In this document: positions 10,783 to 25,700 of the stretch, in pieces | How positions within the stretch are numbered: the stretch's first letter is position 1 | Layout of the letters: each line of letters starts with the position of its first letter | DNA from: Chondrosia reniformis | Taxonomy: Eukaryota; Porifera; Demospongiae; Chondrillida; Chondrillidae | NCBI GenBank assembly: GCA_947172415.1 | Contig: OX359193.1 | Coordinates: 1,250,501-1,314,500, forward strand | DNA: 64,000 nt | Reading direction: 5' to 3' | Notes under the pieces: generated by a model | The model's database searches: none | Told to the model about the DNA's origin: nothing | The model's input: the letters and a program-made list of their open reading frames with translations, nothing else | Program-made: the position numbers and the translations under genes

Positions 10783-13700
10783 CTGAAAGTGAGAAGAGGA
10801 TTACATGGCCACAAGTTTTTTATACTCAAAATACTTGTGTTTTTGACATACTATTGTAGAGCTAGGGCTTATCTGTTGCCAATAGGATGGATTAGTTATT
10901 TGTTGTTATATGAACCACATATATTTGTGTAGTACAGTGTTATTTTTTTAAAATGGCACCTACGTATGTACATTTGGAATTTGGTTAGTGAGGGATTCTG
11001 ATAATAAAGGTTTGAAAAACTGAGAATGCTTTATGCATGCAGCATCACATGTCATGTATATAAATGTGAATGAAGTGATATGTGATGTTTGTTTTGTTCA
11101 AGATTCATATGGGCTTGACCTAGCGTCTTCATCCTTCTTATGATCAAAGCTCAATAAAACCAGGATACATATAAATATGCATACATGTACATATAAGTCT
11201 AGCCAAGCCATGAATGGCAAATACTACAATTCAACTCACTTGCACAGCTGCAAAACTAGTAAGATGATTGCACTGACAGTACAAGAACTCAGAAGTCTCC
11301 CTCTCCACTTTGCAACCTTCTTCAGACCAAACACCCAACCCATCTACAAGCCCAGGTAGAAGATAATCAAAGTGCCTCCATGCTCTTTATATACGTATAA
11401 AACAATAATTATCAACTATATTGGTGTAATTATGACAAATTAGAGTATTAGAAAGTCACCTGAGGTGTCCCAAAACCTGCAAGTCATTTTCATGTTCTCT
11501 GCAACATTCTGCATGTACATACATACATATATATACATTTAACTATGCAAAGTTAAACCAATACAATTTATAAATATAAAGTTACCATTTTCTTTCTTAA
11601 TTTGACTGTAACTGGATCTATCAAATCAGATACACTTTCTTCCAAAATGTAAACTGTCAGAGAAAATACTGAACTGGACACAATCAAGCTTTTATTTCTT
11701 CCAGAAAAGATAGTTTCAGATATTATGGCACTACTGATGCGAACCGACGTTGTACTCAAGCTTCCAAACACAGAACGAGGAATGGTAGCCTCAGCATCAC
11801 TTCTTCCTGGATGGCTCACAGAGAAACCAGCTGAAGGTATGTTTCTGATCTCCATTTCAATTGCAAAGAGTGCAAAATTAGCCTGTGCAGCTGCAAAGCT
11901 TTCTCCTTCTGCCAAGTCAATATTTACATTGATGTCATCAAATATATTCTCAAGCCTATAAACCAGAAAGATATACAATTTCAGTTTAATTAAATCACAA
12001 CCAAAATGGCCTCCACAGTACCTATTAGATGTCTCAGATTTTTCACTGGTTTCCTTTAAAACAGCCGCATCAACAGAGAGGAGTAAGTCAATATTAGTCA
12101 GTGTATTTCTTCTTAACTGTTTGAAAAAAGGAAGAATTGTACTATAATACTATAAGGCGCTACTAGTAATATAGAAGCACTATATTCTCTAACCATAGGG
12201 TTATTGACTACATTGGAATCTACTGAATTGGCAATGACATTAACGATTGCTGCCACATCACCAGCTTCAAGTTCTTCAATATTAAAATTTTCAAAAACAT
12301 CCTCTAAACTAGTACCATCCTATAATTCAAATGAGAGGGAGCAGAAGTAATAATCATAATAGTTTATGTATGCATATAAATAATATAATAGTTTATGTAT
12401 ACATATAATTAAAATAAGAGTTTATGTATGCATATAAATAAGATAATAGTTTATGAATGTTACATAGCTTGCAATGTACATCTGATTCAGCTGTTACCTT
12501 GCAAAAAGCTTCCAAAGCCTCACCAGTGCAAGCCTCAAAATCCGTATCCATCCACCTTCCATCTTGACCACATCCTCTAAAGGCAAACAATCCAAGTGTC
12601 AACTCTGGTGATTGCTCACAAGGACACTGAATTCTTGCCTCTTCTCCATAGAGTGTCAGTGGCCATTGAAACAGTCCATTTAATGCTGTGATTCTCTCAG
12701 TTACAGCAGGACATGGTACAGCTATAAGAACAATGAACAAGTATTATCTGTTACATTAGCTGTTTTGGGTGCAGTGTGTGCTTGGAAATAGCCTAGGTCT
12801 ATTTTGTGTTGCGCAATCGCTCAGTTGTCATGGAAACTCGAATTCACAATATGGAGTAGATAGAGAATTTTATTCTGAGCAAAATAATACCTAGTATAGC
12901 CTATAATCTCACTTTATGACTGATATAAAGCCTTATAAAAAGATAAAACATTAATGTATGGGAGGGTAGGAGGGTTAATATGTACGTACTAGCTGTTTTG
13001 GGTGCAGTGTATGGTACTTGGAAATAGCCCTACAGGTCTAAGGCCTACACAAAGTAAAATAAGATACGATGCTGATAATAATGATGATAAACTACAAAAT
13101 AATGATGCTTCTATCACTGTATTCATTCCATCATATATAATAATGATGCAAGGTAAATCTTACTGGTACTTACTGGATGTAGGTGAAGGAGAGGTACTGG
13201 GAGTGACTGATGGTATGTGTATTGATGGAAGTAGAAATAGAAGAAAGAACAAATGAAGATCAATTATATACATTACATATAAATTATGATACTCATTTAG
13301 ATGTAAGCAAGGTACTGGGAGTGTTCGATGGTATATGTACAGTATTTATGGAGAAATTGATGCTTAAAGTGAAAATAAAAAATATTGATCCCCGACATTC
13401 AGCCTTACAAACTATCAATACAGACGATCTATCACTTTATTCATTCTATCAAATTAATCATGCAAGGTAAATCTTACTGGTACATACTTACTGGATGTAG
13501 ATGAAGGAGACTGTGAGGTACTGGGAGTGACTGATCGTGATGGTATGCGTATTGATGGAGAAATTGATGCTTAAAGTGAAAATAAAATAAATATTGATTC
13601 CCCGACATTCAGGCTTACAACTATCAATACATACAAATGACATGTTTATATACACTCTATCACTTTATTCATTCTATCAAATTAATCATGCAAGGTAAAT

Positions 13701-16700
13701 CTTACTGGTACTTACTGGATATAGATGAAGAAGAGGTACTGGGAGTGACTGATGGTATGCGTATTGATGGAGAAATTGATGCTTAAAGTGAACAGAATAA
13801 TTATAAATATTGATCCCCGACATTCATACACTGAAGCACACTTTGTAAGATAAAGAGTACAGTTAATCTCTATTGAAACTCACTGGTAGCATTTTCACAA
13901 TAGGTCCCTTTATAAGAAGAAGTACATTGACATGTTTGCGTGTCTTCATTGCAGGTTCCATTGTTGAAGCAATAGAAACTGCCACAAGATGGTCCAGGAA
14001 CTGCAATGTTGATATATGTATGAATAATCAAAGTGTTAAGTAACTATAGTCATTCTCAAATATCATGAAGGGGAAATAACACAAAAGAAGCAATTGCTGG
14101 AAATCAAACCCAGGACAACTGGTTATGACCACCAGTGCTCTTTCACTGAGCTACAATTGCCACAGCAATACTACGTTCATGTTTCTTATGCTTACTACAA
14201 AAAGTATAATCTTCATTCACTAATTAGAGATGATTCTGTATCATTTCTATTGCTAAACACATGGATCTTAAATATACGTACACAAATCAACTAAGGCTGT
14301 GTGTATGAATCATGTTAGCCATAAGAAATATATATGAACAAACACTGTGATAATCAAAATTTAAATGTTGTGTCAAATTCACTTATGGGAAAACACTAAA
14401 GATGTAATTTTAAGAACCTAGGACAGGTGGACCAGGTGTAGCTAACTGAGCTAAACTACATGTCACAGCTATATGCCAAACCCTCCTGACCTCAAGAAGA
14501 TTAAGACACTTTTCAAGGAAAAGACCATAGCACTTATAAGCTAATCCGTATGAATAATATCTAAAAGCAGCTGTATACTGTATGTACAGTAAGTATGTAT
14601 ATACATTAGAGCACTGTTTTATAACTAATGTCATCATATACGTATATTACACTTGCATGATTACCCCACACCCACTCATGATTCCTGAGGAGTACTAGTG
14701 TAATGGGCTTGTATAGTACAGACATTGGTTTTGTATTTGGGACTCATCAGGATATTGTAAAATAGATCTCTGAGTCACAAATCTGTCAATAAGTACGTAC
14801 CACAAATCAAATATTTGGTGTCTACCTGATACGTACAGTAGATACGGGATATGCAGCCTACATATGACTGATCAATACACATCCTCTTTTGGGTGAAAAT
14901 GGAAGGAGGTCTTTGGTTTCTGTGGTTTTCATCAAGTGGACTTTGGTTATAGATCTACCAATTCAAACTCATTGTGCTATTCAAACAATGATAGGTTAAA
15001 TCCTTCAAATTTTAGATCCCTACTAAACACATTTACATAGTGAGAGCACCGTGTAAGAGGCTAACCAGATGTATAAAATACCTCTAGGGAAGAATGAAAC
15101 TCTATATATTATCATGATACCTACGGCATACCTATTTCACAGCTGTTCCCTCGGAAGGGATAAGGACAAGAACAGAAACCATCATAGCACGAGCCATTGT
15201 TCTGACAATCAGGTATACCTGCAGAAGAATATATAGGTATACCTTAGAAGATGAATAAAGTATATTTTTAATGCATAATAGATTCTATATATCTAATATT
15301 GGCAGAATATAAATATTATAATAGAGTAAGGATTTCTTCTAACTGCATCGAACTTATCTTTGGAAAGGGAGAAGACCCCAGGGTCGAAACGTCTGGCAGA
15401 AAGAAGAATAAAAAACTGCGTCTCTAGATGCTCCCAAAGTCGAAAGATGACCCTTTCCAAAGATAAATATTATAGTATTGCAGCTCAAGGCTGTGACTTG
15501 TGACTTCTCCAATCAACAATGGCCAAGTACACTGCTGTTCAGTCAGGTTGTCATAGTAGCCAGCCGTATATGAAGCATATTATATTGGCCGTATATTGGC
15601 ATGCTAGTTACCCCATACACAGTAGTGAAGAAGCCGACACAGACTATCTATGACCTGACTACCCATGTGTATAGTTGCTTGTGTATCCTTCAAAAAGAAA
15701 TGGACTCCATCGATATGCAAGCAACATCATGAGTCGTTCCTTGAATATGCACTGTAGCTGCACAAACGTCCAAAGTATTATTATGTACTATAATAACGTG
15801 TATATATGTGATAAGTAGTATACGGTATGTATATGTAGTATAAATATTGATGGATTTAAATTTATCCCATTTGGCCAAACCATCTAATTAAATCCCCACT
15901 AAATTCTTGGCTATACAGTGTATACGTATATGAACAAACCACACACAAATACAACATATTATACATAATATAGTAATTACTTACAAATTCTTTCAAAGCA
16001 GTCAAATCCAGTGTAGTTTTGTTGGCAAACACATGACTGGGTGATATTGTCACATCGTCCATAGTAACAAGTTTGCCGATTGAAATCACAATACTTTGTT
16101 TCTGGAAAATATAAAAACAAATCATATACATGTATATAGTATAATAATAAAATAAAGAACTATTTCATAAATTATTGCCTAATAATATTGAAATCTTCAT
16201 TACAAATTTCCTGTGATATTAAGGCACTTAATCTTACCAAATTCACAGCTCTTTCCATAGTAATCATAAGAACAATAACAGTAGCCATCATAGCAGGAGC
16301 CATTGTTCTGACAGGCTGGTATGCAAGACCTGTATTGGCAATATGGAGGCTCAAAGCCTTCCTTACAGTTGCACCTCTGCTCATCTACATCACATGTCCC
16401 ATTAAAACAGTAGTATCCCCCGCATGCAGGACCAGGAGCTAGAAGTAGGCAAATGAGAAAATAAAAGAGGAGGATTTCAAATTAATTGATTCACTTACGA
16501 ATCTCGCAACTTCTACCAGTAAATCCAAAAGGACAATAACACTTTCTATTATAACAGGATCCATTATTCAGACAATTTGGATTACCTGTAAAGGTAGAGT
16601 AGAATCATGACTATTTAAATTGAAAATTTATGCATGTAAGTAACTCATTAACTCACAAATTTCTCTTCTACATTCAGGTCCAGTAAACCTTTCTGTACAA

Positions 16701-19700
16701 ATGCAAGTGTCTCTATCACTGTCACATGTTCCGTTATTCCAGCAGTAGCTACCATTACAAGCTGGTCCAGGTGCTGTGTTGAGGGATTGAGGAACATTCA
16801 GTAATACATATCAAAGAAATGATATATAATATCTTACGAATGTTACAAGTTGATCCATTAAATCCATTAATACAGACACATCTTCCATCATAACAATAAC
16901 CATTTTCACATTCTGGTTCACCTAACGTTTGGAAAACAAAATATATATAAATTATAAAAACAGATATCTTCCTGCAATACATTGGAGTAATGTACAAACA
17001 TACATATTTCCATTTCACATCTTTCCCCTGTAATGTTTTCTCGGCAATAACATGTTTCATTCATGCAAGTGCCTCCATTAAGACAGTAATCACAGCCAAA
17101 CATGTCTATATGTGGAAATGGGTCCAGAAATAGAATAAGGGAGTACAGTATACCACTATACATATACTGTATGTGCAAGTATGCAATACTCCTTACATGT
17201 CTCACAGTATTGACCAGTGTAACCATAGTAACAGGCACATTCCATCCCCTTGCAGTTATAACTGCCATTGGGATTACAGTAGGTCTCACCTGCAGAAGAA
17301 ACAAGAAAGGATATACCACATTCATTGTGATGTTTGGGTTGCAGTAGCCCCATGACGTCTACACCCTTGTTTTACAAATGCTAAGCTCAAGCATTACGGG
17401 TGTTTCCAGTAGTAAAGAAAGGATATACACCACATGAAGAAACAATATTGATATATTCAGAGTAAGAAAAAATGTAAATGTATCTACAATATATGGTCAA
17501 ACCAAAACTCAGTTGAATGTATGTACATACGTATATAAAAGAACAATACGTATATATAAGGATTTACTGTATTGAATTAATCTTTTAGATGGATTATCTT
17601 TTTGAGTGTTAAGTATTGCTGCTTGTTCAATGACAATATAATTTCTAAACTGTGCACCTCTAGATGTTCAAAAGTCAAAAGGTGATCCATCTGAAAGAAC
17701 ACTAATTACTTACATATAGTGCTTTCACAGGTGTATCCAGTATATGGATAGGAGCAGTCACACTGATCACTGACACATGTAGCGTTATTTCCACAAAAAT
17801 AACTGCTATAGTTACCACAAACCTCAAGTTCTATACAACAACAGGACACCATATATATATATATATATACAATATATAAAGTATACACCACAATGCTACA
17901 AGATAAGAAACATAGAATGAATGATGTGTATATGTGCAACAGACTAGTTTCACAAGATCTTCCAGAAAACCCAAAAGGACACGAGCAGAATCCATCATAA
18001 CATGATGCATTATTCTGACAAGGAGGATCACCTATAGAGATAAGTATGCAATATACACTTTTACATTATCCTTTATCTACCCAAAATGGAAAATCACATA
18101 ATCTGTGTGTACAAATAATTTACTCACAATCTCTGTATTTGATGTCAACAGAATATTTAGAGAAAATAGTGTTTATTACATATAAAGTTGAAATATTTGT
18201 TTTTGCACTACTCTTAAATGGAAGTTGGCAACTCTTTGAATAATCTAATATAGAGTACTCACAATCTCTGTATCTACAGTTAGGTTGGAGGAATGGTTCC
18301 GGACAGTCACAGCCATTACCAGTAGCATTACATGTACCATTATTGTAGCAATATGACCCAGCACACACTGGTCCAGGTGCTGCATGAATAACAAGGGTAC
18401 ACATTAACAGGTTTCCATTTTTTACAATTCCTGTTATGATGTAATAATACTTTGTTTCCTATACAAAGCAGTATTGGAAGTGTTAATTATATACATACTT
18501 CCATGTATATCTATCTCCCTTTAAGATTGTTAGCTTTAATAGAGTTGAAACATACGTATGACTGTAAACAAGTTTATCAGTAGATTAATTAAAGTGCCTA
18601 TATCTAGCTAAAATTAACCTCTTTCACAACGGCTTCCGCTAAATCCAAATTCACAATAGCAATAATTTCTTTCAAAACAAGTTCCATTATTTTGACAAGG
18701 AGGGTCACCTAAGAAGAACATCAGGAGACTATATTTCATTATGTGCACTTGAGCAAGGTCTAGCTCCTTAAATCTGCAAGCTTAATGTCTGTGTGCTCTA
18801 AATAAAATAAACTCACAAACATTTATAAGACATTGGGTTCCAGTGAACTGACTAGGACAAGAACAGACACCATTATTACATGTACCGTTGTTGTAGCAGA
18901 TTGTACGGTTTGCTTCATCGCAGACGTTTAATTCTGCAAATTCAGAAAAGAGAACATAAAAGTGTATGTACACACATCGACTTTGGCAAATAGTAAATCT
19001 ATCCATTAAGTTTTACGTACATCCACTTTAATTTACTATATTCCACAACGTAATATGTAATGTCTCAACAGGATTGTGAAATCAATGAGCAATCAGTGAT
19101 ATATGCATACAAAGCAAAGAGAAATAAGTGTACATTCTTGAAAATAGACACAGCTACATATATATTGCTATAGTAAAAGCTTTTGAAGTATATACATATA
19201 ATATACACCCCGTTGCTGGGGCAACCAAGGCAAATTATTCCACAACTAGTGTATAACTATATGGAGAGGCACTTTGACCTCTTATTATATGTAGTTATAC
19301 AATGCCATATCCTGCCGATAACTCAGTAAATGCCTAAGGCTTGCATTATCCTGCAAAAAGCCTAGGGGCTGAGTATATATATATTAGTTATACAGCTTTT
19401 TCTTAAATATATATACGTATAATAATATCATGTTTGCAACAAGGTAATCAACATTTAAAGCTATATTCTTTACTTCTTTCACATCGACTGCCAGAAAATC
19501 CAAATGGACAAGTACAATAATTTGGATAAGCACATGTTCCATTATTCAAGCAGTCTTCTTCACCTAATATCAGTAGATGAAAAAAGAGTCTAAAGGCATT
19601 AATTAATACCTTGTAGCCAACCTTTTTCAGAAGTGAAGATGTGCATGATTAAATTAAAGCAACTATATATTTAGAAGATATTTTGAAAATAGTATAATTG

Positions 19701-22700
19701 GTATAAACTAAACATGTAAGTACACTGTACTTCATTAAATGCAATTATAGTCAGTTTAGTGTAAAGAAATACTGTAAATCCCTTTATTTAAGCAGAACCA
19801 AAACTGGATTTTACCCCTACATAGCGGAATTTAATATTAGCGACTTACAAGATGCATGGAAGTTTTGTTAGTTAATTACAGTAATACAGTATAGTACTAG
19901 TACTATATATAGCGAACTATAATTTTAGTGGTAAATGTCAAATCGCTAATATAGCTAAAATAATTATTTTAATAGCATGCTAATAATAAGGATTTACAGT
20001 ACATCACTTTTATAGAGTCCTAAAGCAAAGTCTTTCAGATGATTTAATCTTATCCCTATAGTCAGAAAGCCATGTACAGCCATATATAGGTACATACATA
20101 TGTACTTATATATGGCTGTACATGACTTTAACCGCACGGATCTATATCTTGTTGGGCGGTTTAGAGAGAATCTAGTTCAGGTACTCTGTATTCATGTATG
20201 TATCCATAATATGGAGTTTCAAGATCTACAAATAGACAGAAAACTCACATATTGGTTCATTGCAGGTGATCCCTGTGTATCCTGGGTGGCATTTGCAGAC
20301 ACCTGTGTCATTTTGACAGTTACCATAGAAACAGCTAATAGTACTGCAAATATCTAAGAAAGGAGTAAGTATATATGCTTGACTTAATAATTGTGCTGTC
20401 GCTATGTATATACTCTTTACTCATTAATAGGGTTTGCATTATATGTCACATAAGAGGAGTGGACATATTATTATGGATATTGTGTAGATGCTGGATTTTA
20501 AATCTAAACTGTAGGGTTAGACTTTCCCCAGAGAATCAAAAGATCTGAGGAAGATGAAGAAGAGGTACTTGGAGTGACTGATGGTATGTGTATTGATGGA
20601 GAAATTGATGCTTAAAGTGAAAAGAATAATTATAAATATTGATCCCCGACATTCATACACTGAAGCACACTTTGTAAGATAAAGAGTACAGTTAATCTCT
20701 ATTGAAACTCACTGGTAGCATTTTCACAATAGGTCCCTTTATAAGAAGAAGTACATTGACATGTTTGCGTGTCTTCATTGCAGGTTCCATTGTTGAAGCA
20801 ATAGAAACTGCCACAAGATGGTCCAGGAACTGCAATGTAAGTGTTAAGTAATTATAGTCATTCTCAAATATCATGAAGGGGGAATAACACAAAAGAAGCA
20901 ATTGTTGGAAATCAAACCCAGGACAACTGGTTATGACCACCAGTGCTCTTTCACTGAGCTACAAGTGCCACAGCAATACTACGTTCATGTTTCTTACACT
21001 TACTACAAAAAGTATAATCTTCATTCACTAATTAGAGATGATTCTGTATCATTTCTATTGCTAAACAAAATATACGTACACAAATTAACTAAGGCCGTGT
21101 ATGAATCATGTTAGCCATAAGAAATATATATGAACAAATACTGTGATAATCAAAATGCAAATGTTGTGTCAAATTCACTTATGGGAAAAACACTAAAGAT
21201 GTAATTTTAAGAACCTAGGACAGGTGGACCAGGTGTAGCTAACTAAGCTAAACTACATGTCACAGCTATATGCCAAACCCTCCTGACCTCAAGAAGATTA
21301 AGACACTTTTCAATGAAAAGACCATAGCACTTATAAGCTAATCCGTATGAATAATATCTAAAAGCAGCTGTATACTGTATGTACAGTAAGTATGTATATA
21401 CATTAGAGCACTGTTTTATAACTAATGTCATCATATACGTATATTACACTTGCATGATTACCCCACACCCACTCATGATTCCTGAGGAGTACTAGTGTAA
21501 TGGGCTTGTATAGTACAGACATTGGTTTTGTATTTGGGACTCATCAGGATATTGTAAAATAGATCTCTGAGTCACAAATCTGTCAATAAGTACGTACCAC
21601 AAATCAAATATTTGGTGTCTACCTGATACGTACAGTAGATACAGGATATGCAGCCTACATATGACTGATCAATACAATACTCATGAGTCCTAATGTGCCA
21701 GCAGACACATGTCTATTCCTCCTAGTCCTCCTCTTTTTGGGTGAAAATGGAAGGAGGTCTTTGGTTTCTATGGTTTTCATCAAGTGGACTTTGGTTATAG
21801 ATCTACCAATTCAAACTCATTGTGCTATTCAAACAATGATAGGTTAAATTCTGAAATCATTTCAAATTTTAGATCCCTACTAAAGACATTTACATAGTGA
21901 GAGCACCGTGTAAGAGAAAGGCTAACCAGATGTATAAAATACCTCTAGGGAAGAATGAAACTCTATATATTATCATGATACCTACGGCATACCTATTTCA
22001 CAGCTGTTCCCTCGGAAGGGATAAGGACAAGAACAGAAACCATCATAGCACGAGCCATTGTTCTGACAATCAGGTATACCTGCAGAAGAATATATAGGTA
22101 TACCTTAAAAGATGAATAAAGTATATTTTTAATGCATAATAGATTCTATATATCTAATATTGGCGGAATATAAATATTATAATAGAGTAAGGATTTCTTC
22201 TAACTGCGTCAAACTTATCTTTGGAAAGGGAGAAGACCCCAGGGTCGAAACGTCTGGCAGAAAGAAGAATAAAAAAACTGCGTCTCTAGACGCTCCCAAA
22301 GTCGAAAGATGACCCTTTCCAAAGATAAATATTATAGTATCGCAGCTCAAGGTTGTGACTTGTGACTTCTCCAATCAACAATGGCCAAGTACACTGCTGT
22401 TCAGTCAGGTTGTCATAGTAGCCAGCCGTATATGAAGCATATTATATTGGCCGTATATTGGCATGTTAGTTACCCCATACACAGTAGTGAAGAAGCCGAC
22501 ACAGACTATCTATGACCTGACTACCCATGTGTATAGTTGCTTGTGTATCCTTCAAAAAGAAATGGACTCCATCGATATGCAAGCAACATCATGAGTCGTT
22601 CCTTGAATATGCACTGTAGCTGCACAAATGTCCAAAGTATTATTTATGTACTATAATAACGTGTACTATACGGTATGTATATGTAGTATATATACATACG

Positions 22701-25700
22701 TAAGTGTATAAATATTGACGGATTTAAATTTATCCCATTTGGCCAAACCGTCTAATTAAATTCCCACTAAATTCTCGGCTATACAGTGTATACGTACATG
22801 AACAAACCACACACATATACAACATATACAACATACATATACTAATTACTTACAAATCCTATTATTGCAGGCAAATCCAGTGTAGTTTTGTTGACAAACA
22901 CATGACTGGGTGATATTGTCACATTGTCCATAGTAACAAGTTTGCTGATTGAAATCACAATACTTTGTTTCTGGAAAATATAAAAACAAACCATATACAT
23001 GCATATAGTATAATAATAAAATAAAGAACTATTTCATAAATTATTGCCTAATAATATTGAAATCTTTATTACAAATTTCCTGTGATATTAAGGCACTAAA
23101 TCTTACCAAATTCACAGCTCTTTCCATAGTAATCATAAGAACAATAACAGTAGCCATCATAGCAGGAGCCATTGTTCTGACAGGCTGGTATGCAAGACCT
23201 GTATTGGCAATATGGAGGCTCAAAGCCTTCCTTACAGTTGCACCTCTGCTCATCTACATCACATGTCCCATTAAAACAGTAGTATCCCCCACATGCAGGA
23301 CCAGGAGCTAGAAGTAGGCAATTGAGAAAATAAAAGAGGAGGATTTCAAACTAATTGATTCACTTACGAATCTCGCAACTTCTACCAGTAAATCCATAAG
23401 GACAGTAACACTTTCTATTATAACAGGATCCATTATTCAGACAATTTGGATTGCCTGTAAAGGTAGAGCAGAATCATGACTATTTAGATTGAAAACTTAT
23501 GTATGTAAGTAACTCATAAACTCACAAATTTCTCTTCTACATTCAGGTCCAGTAAACCTTTCTGTACAAATGCAAGTGTCTCTATCACTGTCACATGTTC
23601 CATTATTCCAGCAGTAGCTACCATTACAAGCTGGTCCAGGTGCTATGTTGAGGGATTGAGGGACATTCAGTAATACAAAGTTGTACGTACGTATGTATCA
23701 AAGAAGTGTAATATAATATCTTACGAATGTTACATGTTGTCCCATTAAATCCTTCAATACAGAAACATCTTCCATCATTACAATAACCATTTTCACATTC
23801 TGGTTCACCTAACGTTTGGAAAACAAAAAATAGAAAAACAAATTAATAAACCTTTAATGCATTGGAGTAATGTACAAACATACATATTTCTATTTCACAT
23901 CTTTCCCCTGTAAAGTTTTCTCGGCAATAACATGTTTGATTCATGCAAGTGCCTCCATTAAGACAGTAATCACAGCCAAACATGTCTATATGTGGAAATG
24001 GGTCCAGAAATAGAATAAGGGAGTACAGTATACCACTATACATATACTGTATGTACAAGTATGCAATACTCCTTACATGTCTCACAGTATTGACCAGTGT
24101 AACCATAGTAACAGGTACAATTCATCCCCTTGCAGATATAACTGCCATTGGGATTACAGTAGGTCTCACCTGCAGAAGAAACAATATTATGATACTCGGA
24201 GAAAGAAAAAATGAAAATGTATCTACAATCAAACCAAAACTCAGTTGAATGTACGTACGTACGTACGTGTCTAAAAGAACAATACGTATATATAAGGATT
24301 TACTGCATGAAATAATCTTTTAGATGGATCATCTTTTTGAGTGTTCAGTATTGCTGCTTGTTCAAATACAATATAATTTCTAAACTGTGCACCTCTAGAT
24401 GTTCAAAAGTCAAAAGGTGATCCATCTGAAAGAACACTAATTACTTACATATAGTGCTTTCACAGGTGTATCCAGTATATGGATAGGGGCAGTCACACTG
24501 ATCACTGACACATGTAGCGTTATTTCCACAAAAATAACTGCTATAGTTACCACAAACCTCAAGTTCTATACAACAACAGGACACCATATATATATATATA
24601 CAATATATAAAGTATACACCACAATGCTACAAGATAAGAAGCACAGAATGAATGATGTGTATATGTGCAACAGACTAGTTTCACAAGATCTTCCAGAAAA
24701 CCCAAAAGGACACGAGCAGAATCCATCATAACATGATGCATTATTCTGACAAGGAGGATCACCTATAGAGATAAGTATGCAATATACACTTTTACATTAT
24801 CCTTTATCTACCCAAAATGGAAAATCACATAATCTGTGTGTACAAATAATTTACTCACAATCTCTGTATTTGATGTCAACAGAATATTTAGAGAAAATAG
24901 TGTTTATTACATATAAAGTTGAAAAGTTTGTTTTTGCACTACTCTTACATGGAAGTTGGCAACTCTTTGAATAATCTAATATAGAGTACTCACAATCTCT
25001 GTATCTACAGTTAGGTTGGAGGAATGGTTCCGGACAGTCACAGCCATTACCAGTAGCATTACATGTACCATTATTGTAGCAATATGACCCAGCACACACT
25101 GGTCCAGGTGCTGCATGAATAACAAGGGTACACATTAACAGGTTTCCATTTTTTACAATTCCTGTTATGATGTAATAATACTTTGTTTCCTATACAAAGC
25201 AGTATTGGAAGTGTTAATTATATACATACTTCCATGTATATCTATCTCCCTTTAAGATTGTTAGCTTTAATAGAGTTGAAACATACGTATGACTGTAAAC
25301 AAGTTTATCAGTAGATTAATTAAAGTGCCTATATCTAGCTAAAATTAACCTCTTTCACAACGGCTTCCGCTAAATCCAAATTCACAATAGCAATAATTTC
25401 TTTCAAAACAAGTTCCATTATTTTGACAAGGAGGGTCACCTAAGAAGAACATCAGGAGACTATATTTCATTATGTGCACTTGAGCAAGGTCTAGCTCCTT
25501 AAATCTGCAAGCTTAATGTCTGTGTGCTCTAAATAAAATAAACTCACAAACATTTATAAGACATTGGGTTCCAGTGAACTGACTAGGACAAGAACAGACA
25601 CCATTATTACATGTACCGTTGTTGTAGCAGATTGTACGGTTTGCTTCATCGCAGACGTTTAATTCTGCAAATTCAGAAAAGAGAACGTAAAAGTGTATGT

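Larger units (their letters stand above)
13727..20555 (-). repeat. Intragenic tandem duplication, 3' unit (17 EGF-like domains)
   Basis: Partner of 20556-27270. EGF exons: 20249-20353, 19474-19563, 18817-18933, 18619-18708, 18263-18379, 17945-18031, 17714-17830, 17197-17289, 17004-17105, 16838-16921, 16657-16773, 16499-16585, 16238-16438 (two EGF), 15985-16101, 15132-15218, 13884-14000. Exon lengths match the other unit one for one and all frames are open. The junction shows a 4-bp overlap, agat, shared by the two breakpoints (13723-13726, 20552-20555, 27267-27270). Confidence 0.92.

Noticed and set aside
13002-13470. Plus-strand ORFs over the stalk region
   Set aside because: Antisense to the mini-exon array; repeated structure explains the open frames.
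24853-24880. Possible extra exon piece (aatacagagatt|gtgagt) after the 24994-25110 EGF exon, also at 18125-18150
   Set aside because: It duplicates only the last few bases and donor of the preceding exon, has no acceptor and adds no EGF cysteines.
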